A DNA stretch of 13,278 nucleotides. Source: UBA6136 sp964344495 (GTDB lineage Bacteria; Pseudomonadota; Gammaproteobacteria; Methylococcales; Methylococcaceae). Shown piece after piece: positions 5,963-13,223 of this stretch. The stretch covers positions 1 to 13,278 of the forward strand of contig CAYFNI010000063.1 in assembly GCA_964344495.1 (NCBI GenBank). Direction: 5' to 3'. How positions within the stretch are numbered: the first letter of the stretch is position 1; every line of letters begins with the position of its first letter. The translations under genes and the position numbers were made by a program. A model generated the notes under the pieces. That model did not search any database and was not told where the DNA came from. It saw only the letters and a program-made list of their open reading frames with translations.

Positions 5963-6541
5963 ATGCCAATTGATCTGACACTCATCCCCGCAACACTGGA
6001 TATCGGCCATATCGCCCTGGGCGCCTTGGCGGGAGTCCTTCTGATGAGCCTGCTGCTGTCCGTGTTCAGCCAGATTCGGCTGAAAGGCCGGATCAAAGCC
6101 ATGCCTGTCACCGCACCGACCCCGGCGGTCGAGCCGGTCAAGCCGGTGATCGTTCGGGAGGCGTCCCCCGATGCCGCCCTGCAGCTGCTGGGTCTGCTGC
6201 AACATGAAGCCCGTTTTCTCGACTTCATTCAGGAAGACATCGCCGCGCATGCCGATGCCGATATCGGTGCTGCGGTGCGGGTGGTGCATGAAGGCTGCCG
6301 CAAGGTCCTGCGCCAGCATGTCGTGCTGGAGCCGATCCGCAACGAAGCCGAAAATACCCGCATCACCCTGCCGAAGGGCTACGACGCGGCGGCGGTGCGG
6401 GTATCCGGCCATCTCGTCGGCGAACCGCCGTTTACCGGCACCCTGATCCATCGCGGCTGGCGGGCCGGATCGATACAACTGCCCAAGCTGGCGGACGGCC
6501 ACGATGCCCGGATTCTGGCCCCGGCGGAGGTGGAGCTTTGA
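5963..6541 (+). CDS. DUF2760-type membrane protein of an Hsp70 operon
   Basis: This 192-aa protein has an N-terminal transmembrane segment (about residues 16-36), a basic turn (QIRLKGRIK, 37-45), a Pro/Val linker (46-66) and a soluble domain (about 67-192) that I infer is cytoplasmic. The domain resembles DUF2760 in having ALQLLGLLQHEARFLDFIQEDI (71-92), a histidine- and acid-rich helix, VVHEGCRKVLRQHV (107-120) and a C-terminal strand pair containing HRGW. By my recollection DUF2760 genes sit next to Hsp70-family genes in other proteobacteria, and that agrees with this context. No function is established to my knowledge; a membrane adaptor or regulator for the downstream ATPases is inference. 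ATG 5963 is preceded by GAGGTGA (5953-5959). The stop overlaps the next start as TTGA. Confidence 0.8.
   Translation: MPIDLTLIPATLDIGHIALGALAGVLLMSLLLSVFSQIRLKGRIKAMPVTAPTPAVEPVKPVIVREASPDAALQLLGLLQHEARFLDFIQEDIAAHADADIGAAVRVVHEGCRKVLRQHVVLEPIRNEAENTRITLPKGYDAAAVRVSGHLVGEPPFTGTLIHRGWRAGSIQLPKLADGHDARILAPAEVEL
6526..6530 (+). promoter_or_regulatory. ribosome binding site for a TTG start
   Basis: GGAGG lies 7 bases before TTG 6538, inside the end of the DUF2760 gene. It decides the start of the first Hsp70-family gene, for which no ATG or GTG fits. Confidence 0.75.
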
Positions 6542-8394
6542 GCACCGCGCGTTATTCGGTCGGGATTGACCTCGGGACCACCCACAGTGTCGTGTCCTAT
6601 GTCCCGTTGAGCGAAACTGATGGCGAGCAGGTCCCGGTATCGGTGCTCGACATCCCGCAATTGACGGGCCCCGGGCTGATCGGCCAGAAACCGCAGCTGC
6701 CGTCGTTTCTGTATCAGGCGCACGAAGCCGAACTGGCCCCGGGTGACCGGGTCCTGCCCTGGGACGCAAACCCGCGCGACCTGGTTGGCGAGCTCGCCCG
6801 CCAGCTGGGGAGCAAATCGCCGATCCGACTGGTGGCCAGCGCCAAGAGCTGGCTCTCCCATGCCGGCGTTGACCGGCGTGCAGCATTCCTGCCCCTGCAG
6901 GCTCCGGATGAGGTGCCGCGCGTTTCGCCGCTGGATGCCTCGATCGCCTATCTTCGTCATCTGCGCGACAGCTGGAACGATCGCTTCCCCGACGCGCCAC
7001 TGGCGGAACAGGATCTCGTCATCACCGTACCGGCTTCGTTTGATCCGGCGGCCCGCGAACTGACCGTCGAGGCCGCCCAGGCGGTCGGACTGCGGCAGGC
7101 GGTGCTGCTGGAAGAGCCGCAATCGGCGCTCTACAGCTGGATACAGTCCAGTCATGGTGGGTGGCGCGATCAGGTGCGTCCAGGCGAAGTCATTCTGGTG
7201 GTTGATGTCGGTGGCGGCACCACCGACCTGTCGCTGATCGCCGTGACCGAGGACGATGGCCAGCTGACCCTCAACCGGGTCGCGATCGGCGACCACATCC
7301 TGCTCGGCGGCGACAACATGGACCTGGCCCTCGCCTATGTCCTGCGCGCCAAACTGCAGGCCGAGGGCAAGCGGCTGGAAACCTGGCAGGTTCAGGCGCT
7401 GACCCATGCCTGCCGCGACGCCAAGGAAGCCCTGCTGAGCGAAGAGGGTCTGGAGGAAGTGGCCATCGTCGTGCCCAGCCGCGGCTCTTCCCTGATTGGC
7501 GGCGTATTGCGGACCCGTCTCACCCGGGATGAGGTCCAGCGTACGCTGGTGGACGGCTTCTTCCCGCCCGTCGAGCTGTCCGAACGGCCCGCCGGCGCGG
7601 TGCGCACCGGCCTCACCGCGCTCGGTCTGCCCTATGCCCAGGATGCCCGCATCACCGCCCATCTGGCCGCTTTCCTGAGCCGCCAACGCGGCGCCACCGG
7701 CGATCTGAGCGGCTTCGGGGCCGGCTCGGGCGGCCGCTTCCTGCATCCCAGCGCGGTGTTGCTGAACGGCGGCGTGTTCAAGTCCGGCGTACTCTCCCGT
7801 CGGTTGCTTGAGGTGCTGAACCACTGGCTGGCGGCTGACGGCGTTGCCCCGGCCCGACTGCTGGCGGGCGCCGATCTGGATCTGGCTGTGTCGCGCGGCG
7901 CCGCCTTCTACGGTCATGTCCGCCAGGGACGCGGCGTTCGCATTCGGGGCGGCACGGCGGCGGCCTATTATGTCGGCGTCGAAAGCGCCTTGCCGGCCGT
8001 GCCCGGCTTTGCTCCGCCGCTCGAAGCCCTCTGCATCGCTCCGTTCGGCATGGAAGAAGGCAGCCAGGCCGATCTGCCACCGTACGAGTTCGGCGTGGTC
8101 GTGGGCGAGCCGGTGCAGTTCCGCTTCTACGCCTCGACCGTACGTCGCGACGATGTCGTTGGCACGCGGCTGGAGGGCTGGGAAGAGGGCGAACTGGAAC
8201 AGTTGCCGGAAATCGAGATTACCCTCTCCGCCGAGCACCACCGTGCGGGCGACATCGTTCCGGTGCAACTCGCCGCCCGCATCACCGAAGTCGGCACCTT
8301 GCAGCTGGAAGCCGTCGCCCGCAGCGGCGGCCAGCGCTGGAAGGTGGAGTTCGACGTGCGGCATGACACCGACACCCCGGCACCCGCGTCCTGA
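6538..8394 (+). CDS. Hsp70-family ATPase, DnaK-like without lid
   Basis: This 618-aa protein has an actin-fold nucleotide-binding domain over about residues 6-465. Phosphate loop 1 is GIDLGTTHSVV (9-19). SAKSWL (101-106) holds a Lys in the place expected for the catalytic Lys of DnaK. TVPASFDPAARELTVEAA (163-180) and LLEEPQSAL (190-198) form the conserved subdomain contacts. Phosphate loop 2 is VVDVGGGTTDLSLI (221-234), followed by LGGDNMDLALA (256-266). The adenosine motif is altered to LLNGGVFKS (408-416). The DnaK hydrophobic linker is not recognisable. A beta-rich tail (about 470-610, with ARITEVGTLQLEA at 580-592) stands where the substrate domain would be, and no helical lid follows. 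It is about 20 residues shorter than DnaK. It starts with TTG in a TTGA overlap and probably works with the next protein; its clients are unknown. Confidence 0.92.
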   Translation: MSTARYSVGIDLGTTHSVVSYVPLSETDGEQVPVSVLDIPQLTGPGLIGQKPQLPSFLYQAHEAELAPGDRVLPWDANPRDLVGELARQLGSKSPIRLVASAKSWLSHAGVDRRAAFLPLQAPDEVPRVSPLDASIAYLRHLRDSWNDRFPDAPLAEQDLVITVPASFDPAARELTVEAAQAVGLRQAVLLEEPQSALYSWIQSSHGGWRDQVRPGEVILVVDVGGGTTDLSLIAVTEDDGQLTLNRVAIGDHILLGGDNMDLALAYVLRAKLQAEGKRLETWQVQALTHACRDAKEALLSEEGLEEVAIVVPSRGSSLIGGVLRTRLTRDEVQRTLVDGFFPPVELSERPAGAVRTGLTALGLPYAQDARITAHLAAFLSRQRGATGDLSGFGAGSGGRFLHPSAVLLNGGVFKSGVLSRRLLEVLNHWLAADGVAPARLLAGADLDLAVSRGAAFYGHVRQGRGVRIRGGTAAAYYVGVESALPAVPGFAPPLEALCIAPFGMEEGSQADLPPYEFGVVVGEPVQFRFYASTVRRDDVVGTRLEGWEEGELEQLPEIEITLSAEHHRAGDIVPVQLAARITEVGTLQLEAVARSGGQRWKVEFDVRHDTDTPAPAS

Positions 8395-8402
8395 CGGCCG
8401 GC

Positions 8403-11213
8403 ATGAGTTACGACCCAGACAGGCGGCCGACTCCCGCCGCTGCCCCCGCGTGGCTGGTCGGCATCGATCTCGGCACGACCCACACTGTCGTTGCCTGCGC
8501 GCCGCTGGGCGCGGCGGAAACCGACATCGCGCTGTTCCCGATCGAGCAGTCGATCCGGCCCGGCGAAGTGGCCGCCTTGCCGCTGTTACCCTCGGTGCGC
8601 TATCACGCCGCCGCGGATGAATTAAGCCCGACCGACCGGGCGCTGCCGTGGTCCACCCCCGCCGGGTCGCCCGGGGGCGGCTGGGCAGTGCTGGGCGAAT
8701 GGGCGCGCGATCTGGGTGCCCGCACGCCCGGTCGGCTGGTGGCCAGTGCCAAGAGCTGGTTATCGCACCCGTCGGCCGATCGCACCGCGCCGATCCTGCC
8801 CTGGGGTGCACCGGAGGGGGTGGCGAAAATCTCCCCGGTCGACGCCAGTGCCAGCTACCTCGGCCACGTTCGCGCGGCCTGGAATGCCCGTCATCCCGAT
8901 GCGCCGCTGGAAGCGCAGGAACTCATCGTGACCGTCCCGGCCTCGTTCGACGAAGCCGCCCGGGCACTGACCCTAGAGGCCGCTCGTCAGGCCGGCCTGC
9001 CGCACCTCAAATTACTGGAAGAACCGCAGGCGGTCTGCTACGACTGGCTCTGGCAGCACCGGCGTGTGCTGGCCACCGAACTGGCGGACACCCGTCTGCT
9101 GCTGATCGTTGATATCGGCGGCGGGACCATGGACCTGACGCTGATCAAGGTCGAACCGGGCGCCGATGAACCCCGACTCACCCGCATCGCGGTCGGCAAC
9201 CACCTGATGCTGGGCGGCGACAATGTCGACCTGGCGCTGGCGCACATCGCCGAGCGGCGTCTGGTCGGCGAGGGGGCGCGGCTGTCCGCCGCCGAACTGT
9301 CGCAGCCGGTCGAGCAGTGCCGCCGGGCCAAGGAGCTGTTGCTGGCGGACGGGGCGCCGGCAACCGCCCGCGTCACCCTGCTGGGGAGCGGCAGCCGACT
9401 GATCGGCGCGGCGCGCACCACCGAACTGCAGCGCGACGAAGTTCTGGCACTGGTGCTGGATGGCTTCTTCCCGTCGGTGGCGCTGACCGACCGGCCCGAC
9501 CGCCGGCGCAGCGGCGTGGTCGAATTCGGCCTGCCGTATCTCGCCGACCCGGCCGTGACCCGGCATCTGGCCGCGTTTCTGGGCGAACATCGCCATGCCG
9601 CCCGCGAGGCCGTGGTCGGTGCCGACGACATCCCGGTGCCCGATACCCTGTTGCTGAACGGCGGCGTGTTTCGCAGTCCCCGGGTCGTGCGGCGGCTGGT
9701 CGAACAACTGACCCTCTGGGGCGGGCGGGAACCCCGCTTGCTGGCCAATGACCGGCCGGATCAGGCGGTGGCCTTCGGCGCCGTCTCCTACGCGCTGGCA
9801 CGACGCGGGCAGGCGGTGCAGCGGATCGGGGGCGGTGCGGCGCGCAGTTATGTGCTGGCCATCGATTCTGGCACCGACACCGCCGGGCGCGGCGTCTGCC
9901 TGCTGCCGCGCGGCACTGAAGAAGGGCGCGAGATTGTCCTGACCGATCGAACTTTCCTGCTGACGCTGGGCCAGCCGGTACGCTTCACCTTGCTGGCCGC
10001 GACCGATGACGCCCAGCCAGCACCCGGCGCGCTGGTCGAGTTGGCCCCGGACCGCTTCCAGACCCTGCCGCCGCTGGCGGTGGTACTGGATGCCGCCAGC
10101 CGCGGCGGCGCGCCGGAACGCGCTGTCCGGGTGGCCGCTTCGCTCAGCGAGATGGGTCTGCTGGCCCTGCAGTGCATCGCCGTTGATGACCCGGCCCAGC
10201 GCTGGCAGATCGAATTTCAGTTGCGTGGCTGGCAGCGGCTGTCCGCGGTGGCCGACACCGGCGCGCACCCCGGTCTGGGGACGGCGTTGACCGCCATCGG
10301 CGGCGTGTTCGGGAAGAAGAGCCGGGCCACCGACACCAAGATCGTCAAGGCGCTGCGCAGTACGCTGGAGAAAACCCTCGGTCCGCGGGCCGATTGGGAC
10401 ACCTCGACCCTGCGAGTGCTGTGTGATGCGCTGCTGGACGGCGCGCCGCACCGGCGCCGCAGTGCTGAACACGAGCGCCTGTGGTTCAGCCTGACCGGTT
10501 TCTGCCTGCGCCCCGGTTATGGCTATCCGCTGGACGCTGAGCGGGTGGAGCAGGTGTCGGCGTTGCTCGGGCAGGGCCTGCAGTTCGTCAACGAACCGCA
10601 GAACTGGGCCGAGTGGTGGACCTGCTGGCGGCGGCTTGCCGGCGGGCTGGACGCGTCCCGTCAGCAGGCCGTGTTTGATGAGCTGGCGCCGTTCATCAAT
10701 CCCGATACGGCCCGGCGCGGCAACCTGCCGGCGCTGGCCAGGAAGCGCAGCTACGAGGATATGGTGCGCCTGGCGGCGGTCCTGGAAAGGCTGCCGGCCG
10801 AACGCAAGGCTGAACTGGGAGGCTGGTTGCTGCAGCGGCTGGCCCGCGCCGGCGAACCGGCGGTCAGCGGGTGGGCGCTGGGTCGAGTGGGCGCACGGGA
10901 ACTGTGCCACGCCAGCCCGCATCAGGCCGTCCCCCGGCCACAGGTCGAAGCCTGGATCGAGGCCCTGTTGCCGCGCGATTTTCGCAAGGAACCCGCGGTC
11001 GCCTTTGCCGCGGCGCTGCTGTCGCGCATGACCGGCGACCGGGAGCGCGACATTGCTCCCGACCTGCGCGGCCGGGTACTGGAGGCGTTGAAAGCTGGCA
11101 AGGCGCCGGAGTCGTGGGTGGCCATGGTGGCCGCGCATCAGGCGCTCACGGCCTCCGACCAGCAACGGGTTCTGGGCGAAGCCCTGCCGCCGGGCCTGCG
11201 GCTGCTGGATTGA
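8403..11213 (+). CDS. Hsp70-family ATPase with C-terminal DUF3731-like domain
   Basis: At 936 aa this is a paralog of the preceding ATPase with an added C-terminal part. The nucleotide-binding domain (about 17-470) has GIDLGTTHTVV (20-30), LVASAKSWLSH (112-122), TVPASFDEAARALTLEAARQ (177-196), LLEEPQA (204-210), IVDIGGGTMDL (235-245), LGGDNVDLALA (270-280) and LLNGGVFRSP (417-426). A beta-rich segment (about 478-608, with ASLSEMGLLALQCI) parallels the paralog's tail. Residues 630-936 are helical and Trp-rich and fit DUF3731: ERLWFSLTGFCLRPGYGYPL (691-710), NEPQNWAEWWTCWRRLAGGL (730-749), then repeated helices. Their role is unknown; client or partner binding is inference. The gene begins 8 bp after the previous stop without a clear ribosome site, so translation probably depends on the upstream gene. 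Confidence 0.92.
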   Translation: MSYDPDRRPTPAAAPAWLVGIDLGTTHTVVACAPLGAAETDIALFPIEQSIRPGEVAALPLLPSVRYHAAADELSPTDRALPWSTPAGSPGGGWAVLGEWARDLGARTPGRLVASAKSWLSHPSADRTAPILPWGAPEGVAKISPVDASASYLGHVRAAWNARHPDAPLEAQELIVTVPASFDEAARALTLEAARQAGLPHLKLLEEPQAVCYDWLWQHRRVLATELADTRLLLIVDIGGGTMDLTLIKVEPGADEPRLTRIAVGNHLMLGGDNVDLALAHIAERRLVGEGARLSAAELSQPVEQCRRAKELLLADGAPATARVTLLGSGSRLIGAARTTELQRDEVLALVLDGFFPSVALTDRPDRRRSGVVEFGLPYLADPAVTRHLAAFLGEHRHAAREAVVGADDIPVPDTLLLNGGVFRSPRVVRRLVEQLTLWGGREPRLLANDRPDQAVAFGAVSYALARRGQAVQRIGGGAARSYVLAIDSGTDTAGRGVCLLPRGTEEGREIVLTDRTFLLTLGQPVRFTLLAATDDAQPAPGALVELAPDRFQTLPPLAVVLDAASRGGAPERAVRVAASLSEMGLLALQCIAVDDPAQRWQIEFQLRGWQRLSAVADTGAHPGLGTALTAIGGVFGKKSRATDTKIVKALRSTLEKTLGPRADWDTSTLRVLCDALLDGAPHRRRSAEHERLWFSLTGFCLRPGYGYPLDAERVEQVSALLGQGLQFVNEPQNWAEWWTCWRRLAGGLDASRQQAVFDELAPFINPDTARRGNLPALARKRSYEDMVRLAAVLERLPAERKAELGGWLLQRLARAGEPAVSGWALGRVGARELCHASPHQAVPRPQVEAWIEALLPRDFRKEPAVAFAAALLSRMTGDRERDIAPDLRGRVLEALKAGKAPESWVAMVAAHQALTASDQQRVLGEALPPGLRLLD

Positions 11214-11224
11214 ACCGCGCCGGG

Positions 11225-12256
11225 ATGCCCGCCGACTGTCGCCCGCGGCGCTGTCGCGCCCGAGTTAGCCGGCTGGTCGTGGCCGGCTTCGGCCTGCTGA
11301 CCGCGGCGGCGTTCGCGTTCGAACCGCTCACCGGCCGCTTTGTTGCCCGGCAGGCGTGTCCGGCCAGCGTGGCCATTGCTCGCCCGTCGGCCACCACCGA
11401 TCTGGTGCCGGGTCAGTCCTATGACGCCCTGGGCTTGAACCGGCCGGACGGCGACTTCATCCAGATTCAGGTGCCGGGCGTGACACCCGGCGCGCGCTGG
11501 GTCCGGCGGGCATGTGGCGCGTTCCAGTCCAGCCAGGCGAATGCCAACCCCGAGCCGCCGGCTGCGGCCACACCGTCTTCTGCCGATGCCGATCGCTTGT
11601 TGCTGGCCCTGAGCTGGCAGCCGGCCTTCTGTGAGCGCCACCCCGACACCCGGGAGTGCCGCTCGCAGAGTCCGGCCCGTGCCGATGCCGATCATTTCAC
11701 CCTGCATGGCCTGTGGCCGCAGCCCGAGTCCCGCGCCTACTGCGACGTGCCGGACAGCCTGCGACAGCTGGATCAACAGCACCGATGGCAGGCGTTGCCG
11801 GCACTGACGCTGCAGCCGGCGACTGCCGACCGGATGGAGGCGGCGATGCCGGGACGGGTCTCAGGTCTGGACCGACATGAATGGATCCGGCATGGCCGTT
11901 GTTATGGCCTTGAGCCGGAGGCCTATTTCCGCATCGCGCTGGGTTTGCTGGATCAGCTCAACCGCTCACCGGTGCGGACGGTGTTCGTCGAGCACATCGA
12001 CGCGCCTCTCAGCATCGCCGCCGTGCGGGCGGCGTTCGAGCGCAGTTTCGGGGCGGGTGCCGGGCAGGCGGTCAGTCTGCGCTGTACTGCGGTGGCGCAG
12101 CGCCGGCTGGTCAGCGAACTGCGGATCCGGCTGACCGCCCCGGTGACCGACAGCAGCCCGCTGGCGACGGTGCTGGATCGGTCCGGTAGCGATCAGGGGG
12201 ACTGCGAGGTCGGTTTCGTCGATCGCGTCGGCAGTGAAGGGACGCTGCGGCCTTGA
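11225..12256 (+). CDS. secreted RNase T2-family ribonuclease
   Basis: RNase T2 enzymes cut single-stranded RNA through a 2',3'-cyclic phosphate, here probably in the periplasm. In a 343-aa protein, a signal peptide (basic RPRRCRARVSR, core about 17-31, cleavage near AFA-F) is followed by an N-terminal domain (about 35-100, LTGRFVARQACPASV to RWVRRACGAF, with C45 and C97). A Ser/Ala/Pro linker leads to the catalytic domain. Both active-site boxes are intact: CAS-I FTLHGLWPQ (158-166, His161) and CAS-II HEWIRHGRCYG (218-228, Glu219 and His223). Arg222 replaces the usual Lys of CAS-II. The start is uncertain: ATG 11225 is used here, but TTG 11210 in the same frame overlaps the upstream stop as TTGA and would add 5 residues. 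Neither has a strong ribosome site, which points to coupling with the Hsp70 operon. Confidence 0.9.
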   Translation: MPADCRPRRCRARVSRLVVAGFGLLTAAAFAFEPLTGRFVARQACPASVAIARPSATTDLVPGQSYDALGLNRPDGDFIQIQVPGVTPGARWVRRACGAFQSSQANANPEPPAAATPSSADADRLLLALSWQPAFCERHPDTRECRSQSPARADADHFTLHGLWPQPESRAYCDVPDSLRQLDQQHRWQALPALTLQPATADRMEAAMPGRVSGLDRHEWIRHGRCYGLEPEAYFRIALGLLDQLNRSPVRTVFVEHIDAPLSIAAVRAAFERSFGAGAGQAVSLRCTAVAQRRLVSELRIRLTAPVTDSSPLATVLDRSGSDQGDCEVGFVDRVGSEGTLRP

Positions 12257-12258
12257 AG

Positions 12259-12273
12259 GGAGGGCCGTCCTCC
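12259..12273 (+). terminator. stem-loop after the RNase T2 gene, possible transcript end
   Basis: GGAGG (12259-12263) pairs with CCTCC (12269-12273) around GCCGT, starting 2 bases after the RNase T2 stop. There is no T run, so it is not a classical intrinsic terminator; it may stabilise the 3' end or assist factor-dependent termination. Confidence 0.3.
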
Positions 12274-12293
12274 TGTCGTGTTGACGATCAGGC

Positions 12294-12299
12294 TACAAT
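12294..12299 (+). promoter_or_regulatory. candidate -10 of the Sel1 lipoprotein gene
   Basis: TACAAT matches the -10 consensus at five of six positions, 56 bases before the ATG. The hexamer 17 bp upstream (TCCTGT, 12271-12276) is a poor -35, and TTGACG at 12281-12286 is too close to pair with it. Confidence 0.35.
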
Positions 12300-12355
12300 G
12301 CTCCGCAGAGCCATCTGTTCAACCGATTTTTCCATTCTCCTGTGCCGTGACTGCC

Positions 12356-13156
12356 ATGAAGCCCCAGTTTTTGTCTCTTGTGATGACGGGCGCACTTTGC
12401 GCCGGCTGTAGCGTTTTGCCCCCGGAACTGTCCTCGCTGGGGGCTGCCTCCACATCCTCCGCCTCTGCCAGTTCCAACCCGGTAACCGAGTGCGCCACCC
12501 AGACCCGCGCTCTGGAACAGGCGCCGAAAAGTCCGACCGCAGCCAGCCAGTCGGTGGATGCAATGTACTGGTGCAGCAAGGCGGCGGAGAAGGGCGATGT
12601 CAAATCGCAGGTCGCGCTGGCGGGCCTGTTCGAGCGTGGCGTTGGCACCCCGGTCAGCCTGCCCGATGCACTGCGCTGGTACAAATCGGCGGCCGACAAG
12701 GGTTCGGCCGAAGCACAGTTCAAGGTCGGGCAAATGTACGGACGGGGGCAGGGCGTGCCAATGGACCGTAACGAGGCTTCGCGCTGGTATATCAAGGCGG
12801 CCGAACAGGGTCTGCCTGAAGCGCAGTACTACATGGGCTACCGCTACGAACACGGCAAGGGCATCGCCCAGAGCTACCCCGATGCGGTGCGCTGGTATGG
12901 CAAGGCGGCCGAGCAGGGCAACCTGTCGGCAATCTACAGCCTCGGACAGATGAATCAGGCGGGGCACGGCGTGCCACAGAACCGGCTGGAAGCCTACAAA
13001 TGGTTCAATCTGGCCGCTACGTCAGGCATCAAGGAACTGATCGCCAGCCGTGACAAGGCTGCCGCCAGGCTGACACCCGCCCAGCAAGTCGAAGGGCAGC
13101 GGCTGGCCAGCGACTGGGCCAAGACCCACACCATCGGCAAGACCCTGACCTATTAG
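12356..13156 (+). CDS. lipoprotein with four Sel1 repeats
   Basis: This 266-aa protein has a lipoprotein signal peptide (MKPQFLSLVMTGALCAGC, lipid-modified Cys18). The residue at -3 is Cys rather than the usual Leu, so the lipobox is imperfect. A Ser/Ala-rich tether (about 24-45) precedes a cysteine-containing helix pair (C46, C73). Four Sel1-type repeats of 36 residues follow at about 83-117, 118-153, 154-189 and 190-225, each with the A-x-x-x-L/G-x-x-Y/F-G-x-G-V and RWYxKAAEQG pattern, plus a preceding half repeat YWCSKAAEKGD. Sel1 solenoids are protein-protein interaction scaffolds; the partner here is unknown. I chose ATG 12356 over GTG 12278, which would put 26 residues before the signal peptide and run over the likely promoter. 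It is probably transcribed on its own. Confidence 0.87.
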   Translation: MKPQFLSLVMTGALCAGCSVLPPELSSLGAASTSSASASSNPVTECATQTRALEQAPKSPTAASQSVDAMYWCSKAAEKGDVKSQVALAGLFERGVGTPVSLPDALRWYKSAADKGSAEAQFKVGQMYGRGQGVPMDRNEASRWYIKAAEQGLPEAQYYMGYRYEHGKGIAQSYPDAVRWYGKAAEQGNLSAIYSLGQMNQAGHGVPQNRLEAYKWFNLAATSGIKELIASRDKAAARLTPAQQVEGQRLASDWAKTHTIGKTLTY

Positions 13157-13185
13157 TTCCAGCGTTCTCCGGCCCCGGCGCGCTC

Positions 13186-13214
13186 TTGCCCGCCTGAGGC
13201 CGGCCACGTAAAAT
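13186..13214 (+). promoter_or_regulatory. tRNA-Gly promoter
   Basis: TTGCCC (13186-13191) and TAAAAT (13209-13214) are separated by exactly 17 bp, and the tRNA begins 10 bases after the -10. The discriminator is GC-rich (CCCCCCTGC), a feature typical of stable-RNA promoters under stringent control. Confidence 0.65.
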
Positions 13215-13223
13215 CCCCCCTGC

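Noticed and set aside
6379..8811. 810-codon open frame on the minus strand opposite the first Hsp70-family gene
   Set aside because: It lies wholly antisense to a gene with clear Hsp70 motifs and its translation shows no recognisable domain. High GC and third-position bias create such frames.
9012..11165. 717-codon open frame on the minus strand opposite the second Hsp70-family gene
   Set aside because: Antisense shadow with low-complexity Arg/Gln/Gly/Ala-rich translation and no motif.
10871..11224. Upstream extension of the RNase T2 frame inside the Hsp70 gene
   Set aside because: The first ~118 residues are out-of-frame Hsp70 sequence; the signal peptide begins only after 11225.
12281..12299. 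TTGACG plus TACAAT as a -35/-10 pair
   Set aside because: Only 7 bp separate them, too close for sigma-70; the TACAAT alone is kept as a candidate.
12563..13030. Repeated 108-bp periodicity as a DNA tandem repeat or CRISPR-like array
   Set aside because: The periodicity comes from degenerate Sel1 protein repeats inside one gene; the DNA copies are not identical and there are no spacers.
13169..13203. CCGGCC/GGCCGG stem as terminator of the Sel1 gene
   Set aside because: The loop is 23 bases, there is no T run, and the region overlaps the tRNA promoter; not strong enough to call.
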